A stretch of 64,000 bases of DNA. Source: a virus. Both the position numbers and the translations under genes were made by a program. Location: positions 1 through 64,000 of IMG/VR virus record IMGVR_UViG_3300021085_000009; one strand, written 5' to 3'. The notes under the pieces are model-generated. The model saw nothing but the letters and a program-made list of their open reading frames with translations. It did no database searches and was not told the DNA's origin. Below are positions 7,480 through 15,546 of the stretch, in pieces. The first letter of the stretch is position 1; the number at the start of each line of letters is the position of its first letter.

Positions 7480-8422
7480 CTTTAAAATCCCTAAATGATA
7501 ATTGTTTTTTTCCGTTTTTCTTCTTTTTCTTCTTAGGAACTTCTTCGCCTGGTGTTACCTTTGCGTACTTTTGTGTAACTTTGTCTTCTCCAACTCCGCC
7601 ACAGTTTTCAGCTAGTGCAATATCGTCAAGCCATACTCTTTTAGTTCCAGATTCAAGTTGAATAGTAACATAGTTAGAACCAAGCATTTTAATACTACCT
7701 TGTTCATTTGTTTCTTTTACAGTTACTGTATCTCCTACCTCAAATAAAGTTCCGTCAATATATTCTTCTCTTGTTTCTGACACTGGATCTAATTGAATAT
7801 GTTGTCTAAAATTATTAGATTCTTTCAATCCCATAGCCTTTCGTAACATATTAAATAGGCCTTGTACATCTTTATAGCTTGATGGAACACCTTTAGAAAA
7901 TGAACTAAGATCGTTGTCCTTAGCTGCTTTTCTCATTTTAGAAGCTGACATTCCAGATACATCATCTGAATCTGGATCTCTTTGTCCAGCTGAAATAACT
8001 TTTATTCCACCTTCAAATTGATAGAATCCATGTCTTGCATCAACGCCGTTATATTTATTTAACAGTATTTCAAATTCTTTAACTCGATCATCTCCTGCAA
8101 CCATAGAAACTTTAGTGTAACCTTGATCGTATAACGATACTGCTACGTCCATAGCTGTTCGTATTCCCTTATCTGCCATAACACTTCGTGCATGTTTAGG
8201 AAACATCTTTCTTAATATCTTAACTTTTGTTTTAAAATCAAATGGATTTTTATTTGCATCTTGCGATTGAGATGCGTAAATTCTATATGAACCCTTTGAT
8301 ACTTTCTTTAATTTATCAAATAGTAATTCATGTCCAGTAGTTGGTGGATTAAACCTACCAAACACAAAGGTAATATCCTTTGTATCTTCTACTAAATAAC
8401 TTTTAAACGACTTAATCTCCAT
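7469..8422 (-). CDS. NMNAT/cytidylyltransferase-like nucleotidyltransferase
   Basis: About 317 residues from the ATG at 8422, which shares a base with the upstream stop (TGATG). An in-frame GTG lies one codon earlier. The HIGH-type motif of the nucleotidyltransferase superfamily is clear: FGRFNPPTTGH at residues 21-31. A partner motif, SGMSASKMR near residues 156-164, corresponds to the ISxxxxR nucleotide-binding motif of NMN/pantetheine adenylyltransferases. A C-terminal SH3-like segment and a run of Lys follow. The start MEIKSFKSYLVEDTKD carries the capsid-targeting-like leader with an LVE-D step. Candidate reaction: nucleotidyl transfer to a phosphorylated small molecule such as NMN; substrate not proven. 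Confidence 0.75.
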   Translation of the reverse strand: MEIKSFKSYLVEDTKDITFVFGRFNPPTTGHELLFDKLKKVSKGSYRIYASQSQDANKNPFDFKTKVKILRKMFPKHARSVMADKGIRTAMDVAVSLYDQGYTKVSMVAGDDRVKEFEILLNKYNGVDARHGFYQFEGGIKVISAGQRDPDSDDVSGMSASKMRKAAKDNDLSSFSKGVPSSYKDVQGLFNMLRKAMGLKESNNFRQHIQLDPVSETREEYIDGTLFEVGDTVTVKETNEQGSIKMLGSNYVTIQLESGTKRVWLDDIALAENCGGVGEDKVTQKYAKVTPGEEVPKKKKKKNGKKQLSFRDFKDEL

Positions 8423-8808
8423 CACTTCCCCATTCTATCTAATACTGATTGTTCAGCTTTTTGTTTTTTTAACTTATCTCTATCTGCTTGTTTAACAGAA
8501 GGAAACAGTTTTTTAGCAATCTTTTTAATTGCACCTTGTTTTTTGGCTACTTGTTTTTCAAGTGAAGCCCTTTGAGCAAATCCTAAATCAGCTTTAGTTT
8601 TGTTCTTTAAAATCTTTTTAATTATTAGGTTTTTGGCTTGTTTTTCAGCTCGTTTCTTAAGCTGTTCAGGGGAGGCTAGTTTTTTGGCAGCTTTCTTTTT
8701 ACCAAGCATAATCTTAGCTTTGTTTTTTCGAGCTGCAGCTTTCATCTTATTACGAGTAGCAATAGACAAAGCTTCGTTTTTTGATGTGAACTCTTTAAAA
8801 GTTTCCAT
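8422..8808 (-). CDS. Highly basic histone-like head protein
   Basis: A 128-residue protein with Lys, Arg and Ala making up most of it, predicted helical throughout, starting METFKEFTSKNEALSIA (KNE-A step). Its composition is that of a DNA-condensing internal protein. Very similar Lys/Ala-rich proteins beginning with an ALSI-A-R pattern occur, from memory, in cyanophages beside the same nucleotidyltransferase and ligase-like genes. Likely packaged with the DNA; no enzyme motif. Confidence 0.65.
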   Translation of the reverse strand: METFKEFTSKNEALSIATRNKMKAAARKNKAKIMLGKKKAAKKLASPEQLKKRAEKQAKNLIIKKILKNKTKADLGFAQRASLEKQVAKKQGAIKKIAKKLFPSVKQADRDKLKKQKAEQSVLDRMGK

Positions 8809-8829
8809 ATTTCCTCGGTAAGTATCCCA

Positions 8830-10071
8830 TTAGCCTGGATTCTGCCAGCCTTTTATAATATTTGGGTCAAAGTTATTGGTTGAAAATTCTAATCTGTCAA
8901 CCAACTTGACCGCGCCACCTTCCATACGATCTATTGCAACAAAACCTTCTGGGTTGGTTGCTTTAAATCCGGTTTTAGTCTTAAGGAACGTTCCTATATT
9001 GTTAAGACCATTTAGTTTATTTATAATAATTAATTTTGCATCCACCACATTATTCTGTAAATTAAACACTTTTTCTAAGTTTTTTTGGTTAGATTTACTA
9101 AAAAACTTTAATAATTCATCTCTTTTATTAATTTGAGCGTCTTTACCTTTTTGAGATGATCTTTTATCAATTTCTTTTTGGTATCTATTATTAACCCAAA
9201 CAATTAATTCTGCTACATGTCTTTTAGTATCTTTAATTCTTTCGTTAGCTCTTACCTTTGTGTTATTAAATGTATTAATCACAAGGTTTAATTCCTTATT
9301 AGATTCTATTTCTTTTAATGTAGAACCTGATATTTGTTTAAATGTTTTACCTGCTTGAGATAAATGAGAGGTTACTTGTTCAGTTTCCTTCGCTGTAAAT
9401 GTTGCTGTACCTGACATATCAGGAAGTGTTGCATCGACCATCCAAACATTTTTTGATGGCTTTAGTTTAGGTACTATTTCCTTTCCAAACTCAGCTGACA
9501 TTGTTTCAAATGTAGCACCGGTATAAACCGTATGCCATACTACTCCAACTTTTGCAGATGTAATATCTTTAGCAAGTTGACTACCAACAGGTACTGCATA
9601 TACAATTGTATTTGGATGGAACGTTATATGTTTTACGCCACCAATATTTTCTGTTTTTAAATCGCCTTTATCAAACATAAAATCACCTTGTATAACATTA
9701 GTTATTCCAAGATCTTTGAAAGTGTCATAGGCTAATTTTAATTTTGTAGATAAATCACCTGAAGTATCAGCATCAATATCAGCATGTGATTTATATACTT
9801 TAGGATTTGCATTAAATATACCTTTTTTAGCAACAAAGAACTGGCCATCTCCTGGATCAATTCCAGCAAATACGGCGGGAGCACCGTCCCATTTAACAGT
9901 AACGTCTACAGCTGATTTAGCGCTACCGCTTAACATATCCCTTAGTGATCTTAGGGCAAGGATTGCTTGGCGTGCTCCCTTAACTCCACCGTCTAAAATA
10001 AGATCCTCAATATGTGTCATATGAGTGTTCTTACCTGCGGCTTCGGATAAGTTTTGTTTAAATGATTTCAT
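8830..10071 (-). CDS. Ligase-like nucleotidyltransferase, divergent
   Basis: A 413-residue protein. VKWDGAPAVFAG (K60-W-D-G63) matches motif I (KxDG) of ATP-dependent DNA/RNA ligases. GDFMFDKGD (about residue 155) could be motif III. PEGFVAID (375-381) and GAVKLVDRLEF (387-397) match motifs IV (EGxV) and V (K-x-K-like). These appear in the correct order and spacing for the adenylyltransferase fold, although the C-terminal position of motif IV is late. The start MKSFKQNLSEAAGKN has a strong capsid-targeting-like leader (LSE-A). Function may be nucleic-acid sealing or another nucleotidyl transfer. Confidence in the fold is moderate. Confidence 0.6.
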   Translation of the reverse strand: MKSFKQNLSEAAGKNTHMTHIEDLILDGGVKGARQAILALRSLRDMLSGSAKSAVDVTVKWDGAPAVFAGIDPGDGQFFVAKKGIFNANPKVYKSHADIDADTSGDLSTKLKLAYDTFKDLGITNVIQGDFMFDKGDLKTENIGGVKHITFHPNTIVYAVPVGSQLAKDITSAKVGVVWHTVYTGATFETMSAEFGKEIVPKLKPSKNVWMVDATLPDMSGTATFTAKETEQVTSHLSQAGKTFKQISGSTLKEIESNKELNLVINTFNNTKVRANERIKDTKRHVAELIVWVNNRYQKEIDKRSSQKGKDAQINKRDELLKFFSKSNQKNLEKVFNLQNNVVDAKLIIINKLNGLNNIGTFLKTKTGFKATNPEGFVAIDRMEGGAVKLVDRLEFSTNNFDPNIIKGWQNPG

Positions 10072-10072
10072 T

Positions 10073-11461
10073 CTATTTTCCTAATTTAACGTATGTACTT
10101 GAATCTAGTGTTGCAGATCCAGCGTAATTTACAAATTGCGTTACAACGGCATTAGCTTTTCTTCCAGTGTTAGTATCAATATAGTAACATACGTATAATG
10201 AACCAAGTTTAGCAGATACCCAGAACCAATCTTTTTGATCTAATTCTGCGTAAAATTCTTTATCAGTAACGTTTGGATAAAAGTGTTTAAACATTGTATA
10301 GAATATTTTAATAGATCTTTTATCACCCTTTTTAATCTTCTGTGCTATTTTTTTAACACCCTTAGCATGATCAGGAATTATTTTACCAGTTTCTCTTTTT
10401 ATAAATTCTTGAATAACACCCCATGATAATCCACCGCCTCTTGCTTTACTTCCTTTGATTTCAGCCTTTACTGCTTCACCATTAGCGTTATCCTTAAGGT
10501 TTAATGCACCTGTATCGTACTCAATAGTTGCACTCTTTGATGACCAAAAGTTTCCTCTGTTGGATTCTAAGGCAACCTTTTTTAGTTTATGGTTATCTGT
10601 GTCAGGTGGATATTCGTTATTATATTCTTTTAATGGTGTAGGGAACTTTAACATTGGACCTTTAAGTGATATACCAACTAATCTTCTATCATTAAAATGT
10701 TTTAATATTGCTTTATTTAAAGCTCCAACTGATGATGTTGGTAATTCTTTATCAACGTTAAAATCTGTTGATAACGCCCACATATCGCCTGGGTTCCATT
10801 TATCGTCCTTTAAAGGTTTAAATCCATTATTCTTATATGCTTGATTTTTAAGTGCATATATTTTAATCATCTTAGCATCGCCTCTATGGAATGTCATACT
10901 TTTATTAATATAACCTTCCTTAACTAACATTTTTGCAATGTTGTATGATGATGATACCCAAGCATCTGGCGAGGAAAGTATAGTTTTTAGATCGACATCT
11001 ACTTTTACTTTTCCGTATGCTGCTTTAAGAATATCATGAGTAAAAAATTCTTCAGCCTGTAACCCATGGTCAAGCATTGCTTGGCACATTACAGCTTGAT
11101 GGGATTCATTCCTAGCAGTATCTTTAGTACCAGACCCTGCCCCAGAAACTCCTCCACCAAATACCTCTGACTTTTTAAGTTGAGATAATGGAATCATCTT
11201 ATCGCCAAAAACAAATGAAATGTTTGATGGTGCTTGCTCGAATGCGTTTAATTTTTGGAGAGCGTCTTCAATATCGGTTACAATTGCTGTACCGCCTTTT
11301 TTTAATTGAAGTGGATCACGATTTTTAATAAGCTTTCTAAGAATATCTATTCTAGCTTCACCAGTATTACTATTTGGTTTCTGTAGCTCATTTTTATCTA
11401 AGGCAACGCCTTCTTTAATTTCAGTAAATCCATCTTTAAAACTATGTATGAACTTCTTCAT
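10073..11461 (-). CDS. Large conserved hypothetical head-packaged protein
   Basis: A 462-residue protein. The start MKKFIHSFKDGFTEIKEGVA holds an F-K leader and an IKE-G step. I do not recognise the body, which has conserved-looking segments (SSYNIAKMLVKEGY, FKPLKDDKWNPGDMW, KIFYTMFKHFYPNVTDKEFY). From memory, a similar large protein sits beside the ligase-like gene in marine T4-like phages. It is the first gene of the run and has its own late promoter 26 bases upstream and a GGAG ribosome site. A virion-internal or injected protein is the best guess. Confidence 0.6.
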   Translation of the reverse strand: MKKFIHSFKDGFTEIKEGVALDKNELQKPNSNTGEARIDILRKLIKNRDPLQLKKGGTAIVTDIEDALQKLNAFEQAPSNISFVFGDKMIPLSQLKKSEVFGGGVSGAGSGTKDTARNESHQAVMCQAMLDHGLQAEEFFTHDILKAAYGKVKVDVDLKTILSSPDAWVSSSYNIAKMLVKEGYINKSMTFHRGDAKMIKIYALKNQAYKNNGFKPLKDDKWNPGDMWALSTDFNVDKELPTSSVGALNKAILKHFNDRRLVGISLKGPMLKFPTPLKEYNNEYPPDTDNHKLKKVALESNRGNFWSSKSATIEYDTGALNLKDNANGEAVKAEIKGSKARGGGLSWGVIQEFIKRETGKIIPDHAKGVKKIAQKIKKGDKRSIKIFYTMFKHFYPNVTDKEFYAELDQKDWFWVSAKLGSLYVCYYIDTNTGRKANAVVTQFVNYAGSATLDSSTYVKLGK

Positions 11462-11486
11462 AAACTCTCCTGTATAAATACAATTC

Positions 11487-11494
11487 TATTTATA
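11487..11494 (-). promoter_or_regulatory. Late promoter (TATAAATA)
   Basis: The minus strand reads TATAAATAG between the small membrane gene and the start of the 462-residue protein, 26 bases before that start. This is the T4 late consensus. It would drive the whole putative head-protein string (11461 down to about 474) late in infection, which fits packaging into proheads. Confidence 0.7.
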
Positions 11495-11499
11495 AGTTA

Positions 11500-11670
11500 T
11501 TAGTCGCCGAAAAATGGATTTGGTTTAATTCTTCCTTTTTCGTCGTATGTAATAACACCAATTTCATGAAGTTTATCAATCATTCGTTCAGAGCCTTCAC
11601 GTACTCCAATCTTATAAGATGTGTATCCTACTCCGCCTATAAGAAATATGAATATAAAATATAGTTCCAT
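11500..11670 (-). CDS. Small membrane protein (56 aa)
   Basis: Starts MELYFIFIFLIGGVGYTSYK: one N-terminal transmembrane segment (about residues 3-18) and a cytoplasmic tail ending PNPFFGD. The ATG shares a base with the stop of the upstream gene (TAATG), a good sign of coupled translation. It is last in the short string of tiny genes. Function unknown; no family claimed. Confidence 0.65.
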   Translation of the reverse strand: MELYFIFIFLIGGVGYTSYKIGVREGSERMIDKLHEIGVITYDEKGRIKPNPFFGD

Positions 11671-11816
11671 TATACATCAACTCGAAAACATACACATTCA
11701 TAACCTTTATTAGTCATGTCTTCATAGAACATTACTGCATCTTCTTTAATAGCAAAAATATATTCTGCTACTAAATCGTTATGTTCGTCAACTGCTACTA
11801 CTTTCCAACTATCCAT
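11670..11816 (-). CDS. Small hypothetical protein (48 aa)
   Basis: Starts MDSWKVVAVDEHNDLVAEYI and ends CVCFRVDV. Its ATG overlaps the upstream stop as TAATG and its own stop overlaps the next ATG in the same way, so it sits in a chain of coupled genes. The short alternating strand-helix-strand pattern suggests a tiny folded domain. Function unknown. Confidence 0.6.
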   Translation of the reverse strand: MDSWKVVAVDEHNDLVAEYIFAIKEDAVMFYEDMTNKGYECVCFRVDV

Positions 11817-12049
11817 TATCCATTCCTCATGTACTTTTCTACTGGTTTGAGCTCAATAAACTTTCTACGAGACTTTGAAAATTGTTTCATAGGAGACTTA
11901 AATTGAGTATACTTTTTAGTTCCAGTAGCTTTAAAGCCAACACATTGGCCATGTTCGTTTAGGATATAGGTATGATTCAGGACTTTATATCCTGCATCAT
12001 CCCATGTTGTGATTTCCTTTAAAGCCTTATACTTTGTAGACATAAACAT
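11816..12049 (-). CDS. Small hypothetical basic protein
   Basis: A 77-residue protein, basic in its C-terminal half (SPMKQFSKSRRKFIEL). Two in-frame ATG codons (12049 and 12043) are possible starts; an AAGGA ribosome site lies just upstream of the first. It overlaps the end of the upstream gene by about 20 bases. No family recognised. It belongs to the tiny-gene operon under the promoter at 12913-12941. Confidence 0.55.
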   Translation of the reverse strand: MFMSTKYKALKEITTWDDAGYKVLNHTYILNEHGQCVGFKATGTKKYTQFKSPMKQFSKSRRKFIELKPVEKYMRNG

Positions 12050-12344
12050 CCATCCTTTCTGCGTGTCTTAGTGGAAGAGACTGATCATACGCTCTAGGAT
12101 GTCTACCATCAGCTATTGCGTGTTTTGTTCTTGGTCCTCTTCCTTGACACTTAACTCTATACCTAATTGATTTACTAGGTGGCGTTGATGACCATCCACT
12201 ATTAAATCGATATTCATTCATCCTGTCGGTTTCTTTAGCCATTTTGTTAATAGCTTTAATTGTATTTCTAACTGTTTGAAGTTCTAGCATATCTCCAGCT
12301 GAGGCTGTGTATGCTGTCATTACGTGTGAGTTACTGTTATTCAT
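12027..12344 (-). CDS. Hypothetical protein
   Basis: A 105-residue protein with a helical first half and a basic second half (SIRYRVKCQGRGPRTKHAIA), ending in a short strand (MDVYVYKV). The basic block could bind nucleic acid, but nothing specific is recognised. Overlaps the next gene at its 3' end. Part of the early tiny-gene operon. Confidence 0.55.
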   Translation of the reverse strand: MNNSNSHVMTAYTASAGDMLELQTVRNTIKAINKMAKETDRMNEYRFNSGWSSTPPSKSIRYRVKCQGRGPRTKHAIADGRHPRAYDQSLPLRHAERMDVYVYKV

Positions 12345-12345
12345 A

Positions 12346-12537
12346 TTATACTCCGTGCGTCATGTGATCATAGCAGTCATCACCGTTTTCCGATAAATCC
12401 TTTCCGCATACACATTTTATTGATTCTTCCAGCGTTGGTGCACCTACCATAGATCTTATCTGATCTTCTGTAAGTACTTGCTTTCCGTCTACGATTGCTT
12501 GTTCAGCTAATAGTTTGATTGATTGTTCTAAATTCAT
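12346..12537 (-). CDS. Small hypothetical protein with CxC motif
   Basis: About 63 residues from the ATG at 12537, which overlaps the upstream stop as TAATG. A longer open frame up to 12615 lies wholly inside the previous gene and is not favoured. The C-terminus (CVCGKDLSENGDDCYDHMTH) has three Cys and two His that could bind one metal ion. The N-terminal half is helical. Function unknown. Confidence 0.55.
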   Translation of the reverse strand: MNLEQSIKLLAEQAIVDGKQVLTEDQIRSMVGAPTLEESIKCVCGKDLSENGDDCYDHMTHGV

Positions 12538-12881
12538 TATACCGCTCCTGTCCATCTGATTGTATAATCTTCGAAGATATTTCCTCTTGCGAAGTTTGTG
12601 GCCGGTGCTTTCCATGATTTAGCCATTAATATATCACCTTCTTTAAATCCTTTAGTAGGTTTAGCCACAATGAATGAATGGGTTGAATGCCCAGCACTAA
12701 TTTTAATATAGTTTCTTCCTACTGTGTAAGATAAGCCTTCACAAAATTCATCGAACATTTGATCTTTGATTCTGTTATCGCCGTCAAGACATCTATCTTG
12801 ATATCTGTGATAGTCAGCTTTAATCTTAGTTAGGTAACTAGCTAGTTCGCTAACGTTCTGTTCGTGAAATTTGTTCTTCAT
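12537..12881 (-). CDS. Hypothetical protein, first gene of tiny-gene operon
   Basis: About 114 residues from the ATG at 12881. An AAGGAA ribosome site eight bases upstream favours this start over the one at 12899. An N-terminal helical part is followed by a beta-rich part (YIKISAGHSTHSFIVAKPTK, then EGDILMAKSW). No family recognised. It lies directly downstream of the promoter at 12913-12941 and is probably expressed early. Confidence 0.55.
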   Translation of the reverse strand: MKNKFHEQNVSELASYLTKIKADYHRYQDRCLDGDNRIKDQMFDEFCEGLSYTVGRNYIKISAGHSTHSFIVAKPTKGFKEGDILMAKSWKAPATNFARGNIFEDYTIRWTGAV

Positions 12882-12912
12882 AATTTGATTCCTTATCATT
12901 TAATATAAGTAT

Positions 12913-12941
12913 ATTATACCAGGACCAGACACAATTGTACA
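12913..12941 (-). promoter_or_regulatory. Early-type promoter (TGTACA-17-TATAAT)
   Basis: On the minus strand: TGTACA (12941-12936), 17 bp spacer ending TGG, then TATAAT (12918-12913). It matches the other promoters of this window base for base in both boxes and drives the tiny-gene operon starting at 12881. A repeat element lies immediately upstream. Confidence 0.75.
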
Positions 12942-12986
12942 GGGTTTTCTGCATTTATTTGCAAAATAATTAGCCTAAGTATCACT
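12936..12986 (-). repeat. Upstream promoter element, copy A
   Basis: A 51 bp stretch that includes the -35 box and extends upstream of it. It is almost identical (two differences) to 33516-33566 and shares its first 41 bases with 36006-36046. The core contains TGCA, six bases, TGCA, flanked by T-runs and A-runs. Likely an UP element or operator; see findings. Confidence 0.75.
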
Positions 12987-13001
12987 CCGAAGAGTATATC
13001 T

Positions 13002-13664
13002 TTATACTATTTCGTTATAAGGGAACACTTTTGATATAACTTCACCACAAATTTTAGCAATCTCTATATGTTCTTTTTGAGTGCCGTGTGCTGACCTCAA
13101 TTGAATATAGTGAATCCATGATCTAAGAGTACCATTAACGTACATCCTACTCATAGTTAATCCTTCTGGTAATACTGCTCTGGCCTGCTCTTTTGCAATA
13201 CCAGCTTCAATAGCCCAATCATATGCTTGTCTGCACCTTTCGATTATTACTTCTTGGTACGATTCCCAAACATAATTAATAGAATCTTCTTGGTTTAATT
13301 CAATAGAATTCTGTCTATTTTTAGTATCTTGCATCCTAGCTTCTCTAGTGGTAAATTCTAAATCCTTAGTGGGATCAGCATACCTTTGAGAAAATTCTTG
13401 GAATGAAAAAGATCTGTGTCTTAAAATTTGTCGTGCGATATCTCGTGTAGTATTAATTTCCATACAAACTGATACCATTTCTAATGGAGACCAATGTTGA
13501 TTTTTAATTAAATACTTAACGAGTTTTTCTGATGTTTCATGACTTGTTTGGTTTCCAGGATTGGACACTCGAGCACAGTATGAAACTAATTGAAGAAGAT
13601 CCTCGCCCGTTGTCGGGGCGAGGTCCTCTGAGGGTTGCGAATATGATATAAGACTCACGTTCAT
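13002..13664 (-). CDS. thyX: Flavin-dependent thymidylate synthase ThyX
   Basis: A 220-residue protein with the ThyX signature RHRSFSFQEFSQR at residues 82-94 (family pattern RHRxxSxxxxSxR) and the C-terminal YVNGTLRSWIHYIQLR region that lines the active site. It makes dTMP from dUMP using FAD, NADPH and methylene-tetrahydrofolate. Having ThyX leaves the ThyA-fold protein at 21603-22268 free for another reaction (see there). Length is normal for the family. A small hairpin with a UUCG loop follows the stop (about 12982-12999). Confidence 0.95.
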   Translation of the reverse strand: MNVSLISYSQPSEDLAPTTGEDLLQLVSYCARVSNPGNQTSHETSEKLVKYLIKNQHWSPLEMVSVCMEINTTRDIARQILRHRSFSFQEFSQRYADPTKDLEFTTREARMQDTKNRQNSIELNQEDSINYVWESYQEVIIERCRQAYDWAIEAGIAKEQARAVLPEGLTMSRMYVNGTLRSWIHYIQLRSAHGTQKEHIEIAKICGEVISKVFPYNEIV

Positions 13665-13675
13665 GTTTTATTTCC

Positions 13676-13852
13676 TTAAGATTCTTTCTTAACTAAAGTA
13701 TATACACCCCATGCAAATCCAGCCCATGCTAGTAATTTAGCAACTCCGCCGAATAGGATTACTGATCCACAAACAACACATAGTGTAGTTCCGTCCCAAG
13801 TAGTTCTTTCCCCAAGTCTTGCACTTACGTAAGTTTTAATTGTATTTAACAT
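13676..13852 (-). CDS. Small membrane protein (58 aa)
   Basis: Starts MLNTIKTYVSARLGERTTWD, then a hydrophobic stretch (about residues 23-54) long enough for one or two transmembrane segments, and ends in a basic tail (VKKES). It lies between the helicase and thyX with short spacers on each side. From memory, similar short membrane proteins occur in marine phages. Function unknown. Confidence 0.6.
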   Translation of the reverse strand: MLNTIKTYVSARLGERTTWDGTTLCVVCGSVILFGGVAKLLAWAGFAWGVYTLVKKES

Positions 13853-13862
13853 ATATTTTCCT

Positions 13863-15251
13863 CTATATTTTAAACTCTGAAAAATCCTTGCCTTCAGATT
13901 CTCCGAATTTGTTTATTGGTTTATCAGGAACCATATCTGACATAATATCAGTTTGTGCTTCCTCTTCTACGTCATAAAGTTTCATACGAGATCTATCGAC
14001 CCCAATAACAAAGCGTTTATACTTTGTTGGATCATTATAACGATTTTTCAATTGCTTAACGAGTATTTGTCCTAACTCTTCAAGCTCCTCTGTAGATATT
14101 AACGCAAACATTAAATCAGCCGTTGCCGGTAGACCAAACGATTCCGAAGTATCTTCTAATCCAACATCAGTATTACTGAAGCCAGATCTCGTGGTTTGAG
14201 TCGCACTCACGATTGGTACATTAAACTCTACTGCTAAGCCTCTCAGCTCTTCAGCAATTGCTTTAATGTATGAATAAGTATTTATGTTTCCACCAAGGCC
14301 TTTCATACGAGAAGAGGCACAAATATTCAAATAATCGATATAAATTATATCGGGACTGAAGTTCTTTTTAAGCTTCAATTCGTTTAGTAATGCCCTAAAA
14401 TGGCCAACATGTGCTGCACCTGTAGGATATTCCTTTACGATTAATTTACCAACATGTCCCTTTGCAATCTTTTCAATCTTTTGATTAAATACATTCTGTG
14501 GTAAAGTATCCAATTGTTCTATTGGAAAATTCATTAAATTAGCATCGACCCTTTCAGCAATTCTTTCTTCAGCCATTTCCATTGTAATGTACAATACGTT
14601 CTTTCCTTCAGAAATATTTGCAGCTGAACAGTGACACATAAAGAGTGATTTACCTACACCAGTACCTGCAAGGCAGATGTTTAAACTTTTCTTTGGTAAA
14701 CCACCTTTGGTAATTTTATTAAAGTAATCTAAATCAAACGGTATACGTTCTTCAACTTTGTTATAGAAATCATAACGATCTTCTGAATTATCGATGTAAT
14801 CATGGCCGATGTCTTGATCGAATGATACGCCTAGGGCTTGAGATAAAATGTCAGGTATTGCACCTGCTTGTAACTCTGGTTTTTTACCATCGATGATTTG
14901 AATAGAATCCATGATTGCACCATAGATTGCTTTTTCTTGACACCACTTTTCTGACTCTTTAATTAACCATTCTGTTTCAATATCAGATCTTTCTTTAATT
15001 TCTGTTATTAAGTGTGATGATCTATTAAGTAAATCGTCTGGTGCTTGCACACCAGTTAATTCAATTTCTAGTATTTTACTTGTAGGTAGTTTATTATGTG
15101 TACTTACAAAATCTACTATAAGATCAAATACTACTCGATGTTCGCCTTCAAAATATTCCTTCTTTAAAAATGGTATTACCCTACGGCAAAATGACTCATC
15201 ATTAAGTAGATGATTGAGTACGTGTGTCGGTATTTGTGTTGATATGTCCAA
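13863..15251 (-). CDS. 41: Replicative DNA helicase gp41 (DnaB-like)
   Basis: A 462-residue RecA-fold helicase that unwinds DNA 5' to 3' at the fork and carries the primase. Walker A is AGTGVGKS at residues 195-202 and the Walker B region is DIIYIDYLNIC, followed by SATQTTRSGFSNTD typical of DnaB/gp41. The N-terminal about 150 residues are the helical collar domain. The start codon is TTG at 15251 with an AAGGGA ribosome site six bases upstream. The first 50 bases overlap the end of the upstream gene. Located downstream of uvsX, as in other T4-like phages. Confidence 0.95.
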   Translation of the reverse strand: MDISTQIPTHVLNHLLNDESFCRRVIPFLKKEYFEGEHRVVFDLIVDFVSTHNKLPTSKILEIELTGVQAPDDLLNRSSHLITEIKERSDIETEWLIKESEKWCQEKAIYGAIMDSIQIIDGKKPELQAGAIPDILSQALGVSFDQDIGHDYIDNSEDRYDFYNKVEERIPFDLDYFNKITKGGLPKKSLNICLAGTGVGKSLFMCHCSAANISEGKNVLYITMEMAEERIAERVDANLMNFPIEQLDTLPQNVFNQKIEKIAKGHVGKLIVKEYPTGAAHVGHFRALLNELKLKKNFSPDIIYIDYLNICASSRMKGLGGNINTYSYIKAIAEELRGLAVEFNVPIVSATQTTRSGFSNTDVGLEDTSESFGLPATADLMFALISTEELEELGQILVKQLKNRYNDPTKYKRFVIGVDRSRMKLYDVEEEAQTDIMSDMVPDKPINKFGESEGKDFSEFKI

Positions 15252-15546
15252 TTTGTCCCTTCTTTTTTTCCAATGAATCAGATATAATATATGTAAGTAT
15301 GTCGCCTAAATGATTATTAAACTCTTCGTTTTTGTCAAGTTCTTTATCATTAAATTCAGCTGGATCAATACAAGTCCAAGTAAACTCTAAGGTTCCAATA
15401 TCAAGTTCTTTATCTTCTTTTATTGAAACCTTTCCGTAAATGACTGTAACATCTTTATACTTTCCAGTTAAAAGCTTTACACCGTAGAAATCTGATTCAG
15501 GATTTTCTACTAGTGTAAAATCGCTATCTGATATATTATACATCAT
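15202..15546 (-). CDS. Hypothetical protein between uvsX and gp41
   Basis: About 115 residues starting MMYNISDSDFTLVENPESDF (ATG at 15546 or 15543); a longer frame to 15585 lies within uvsX and is not favoured. The fold looks like a small beta-barrel (FYGVKLLTGKYKDVTVIYGKV) with an acidic middle part. A gene of this size at this position is common in marine T4-like phages; its role is unknown to me. It overlaps both neighbours. Confidence 0.65.
   Translation of the reverse strand: MMYNISDSDFTLVENPESDFYGVKLLTGKYKDVTVIYGKVSIKEDKELDIGTLEFTWTCIDPAEFNDKELDKNEEFNNHLGDILTYIISDSLEKKKGQIGHINTNTDTRTQSST

Noticed and set aside
12346-12615. Longer start for the CxC gene at 12615
   Set aside because: The added part lies inside the previous gene; the ATG at 12537 overlaps the stop as TAATG.
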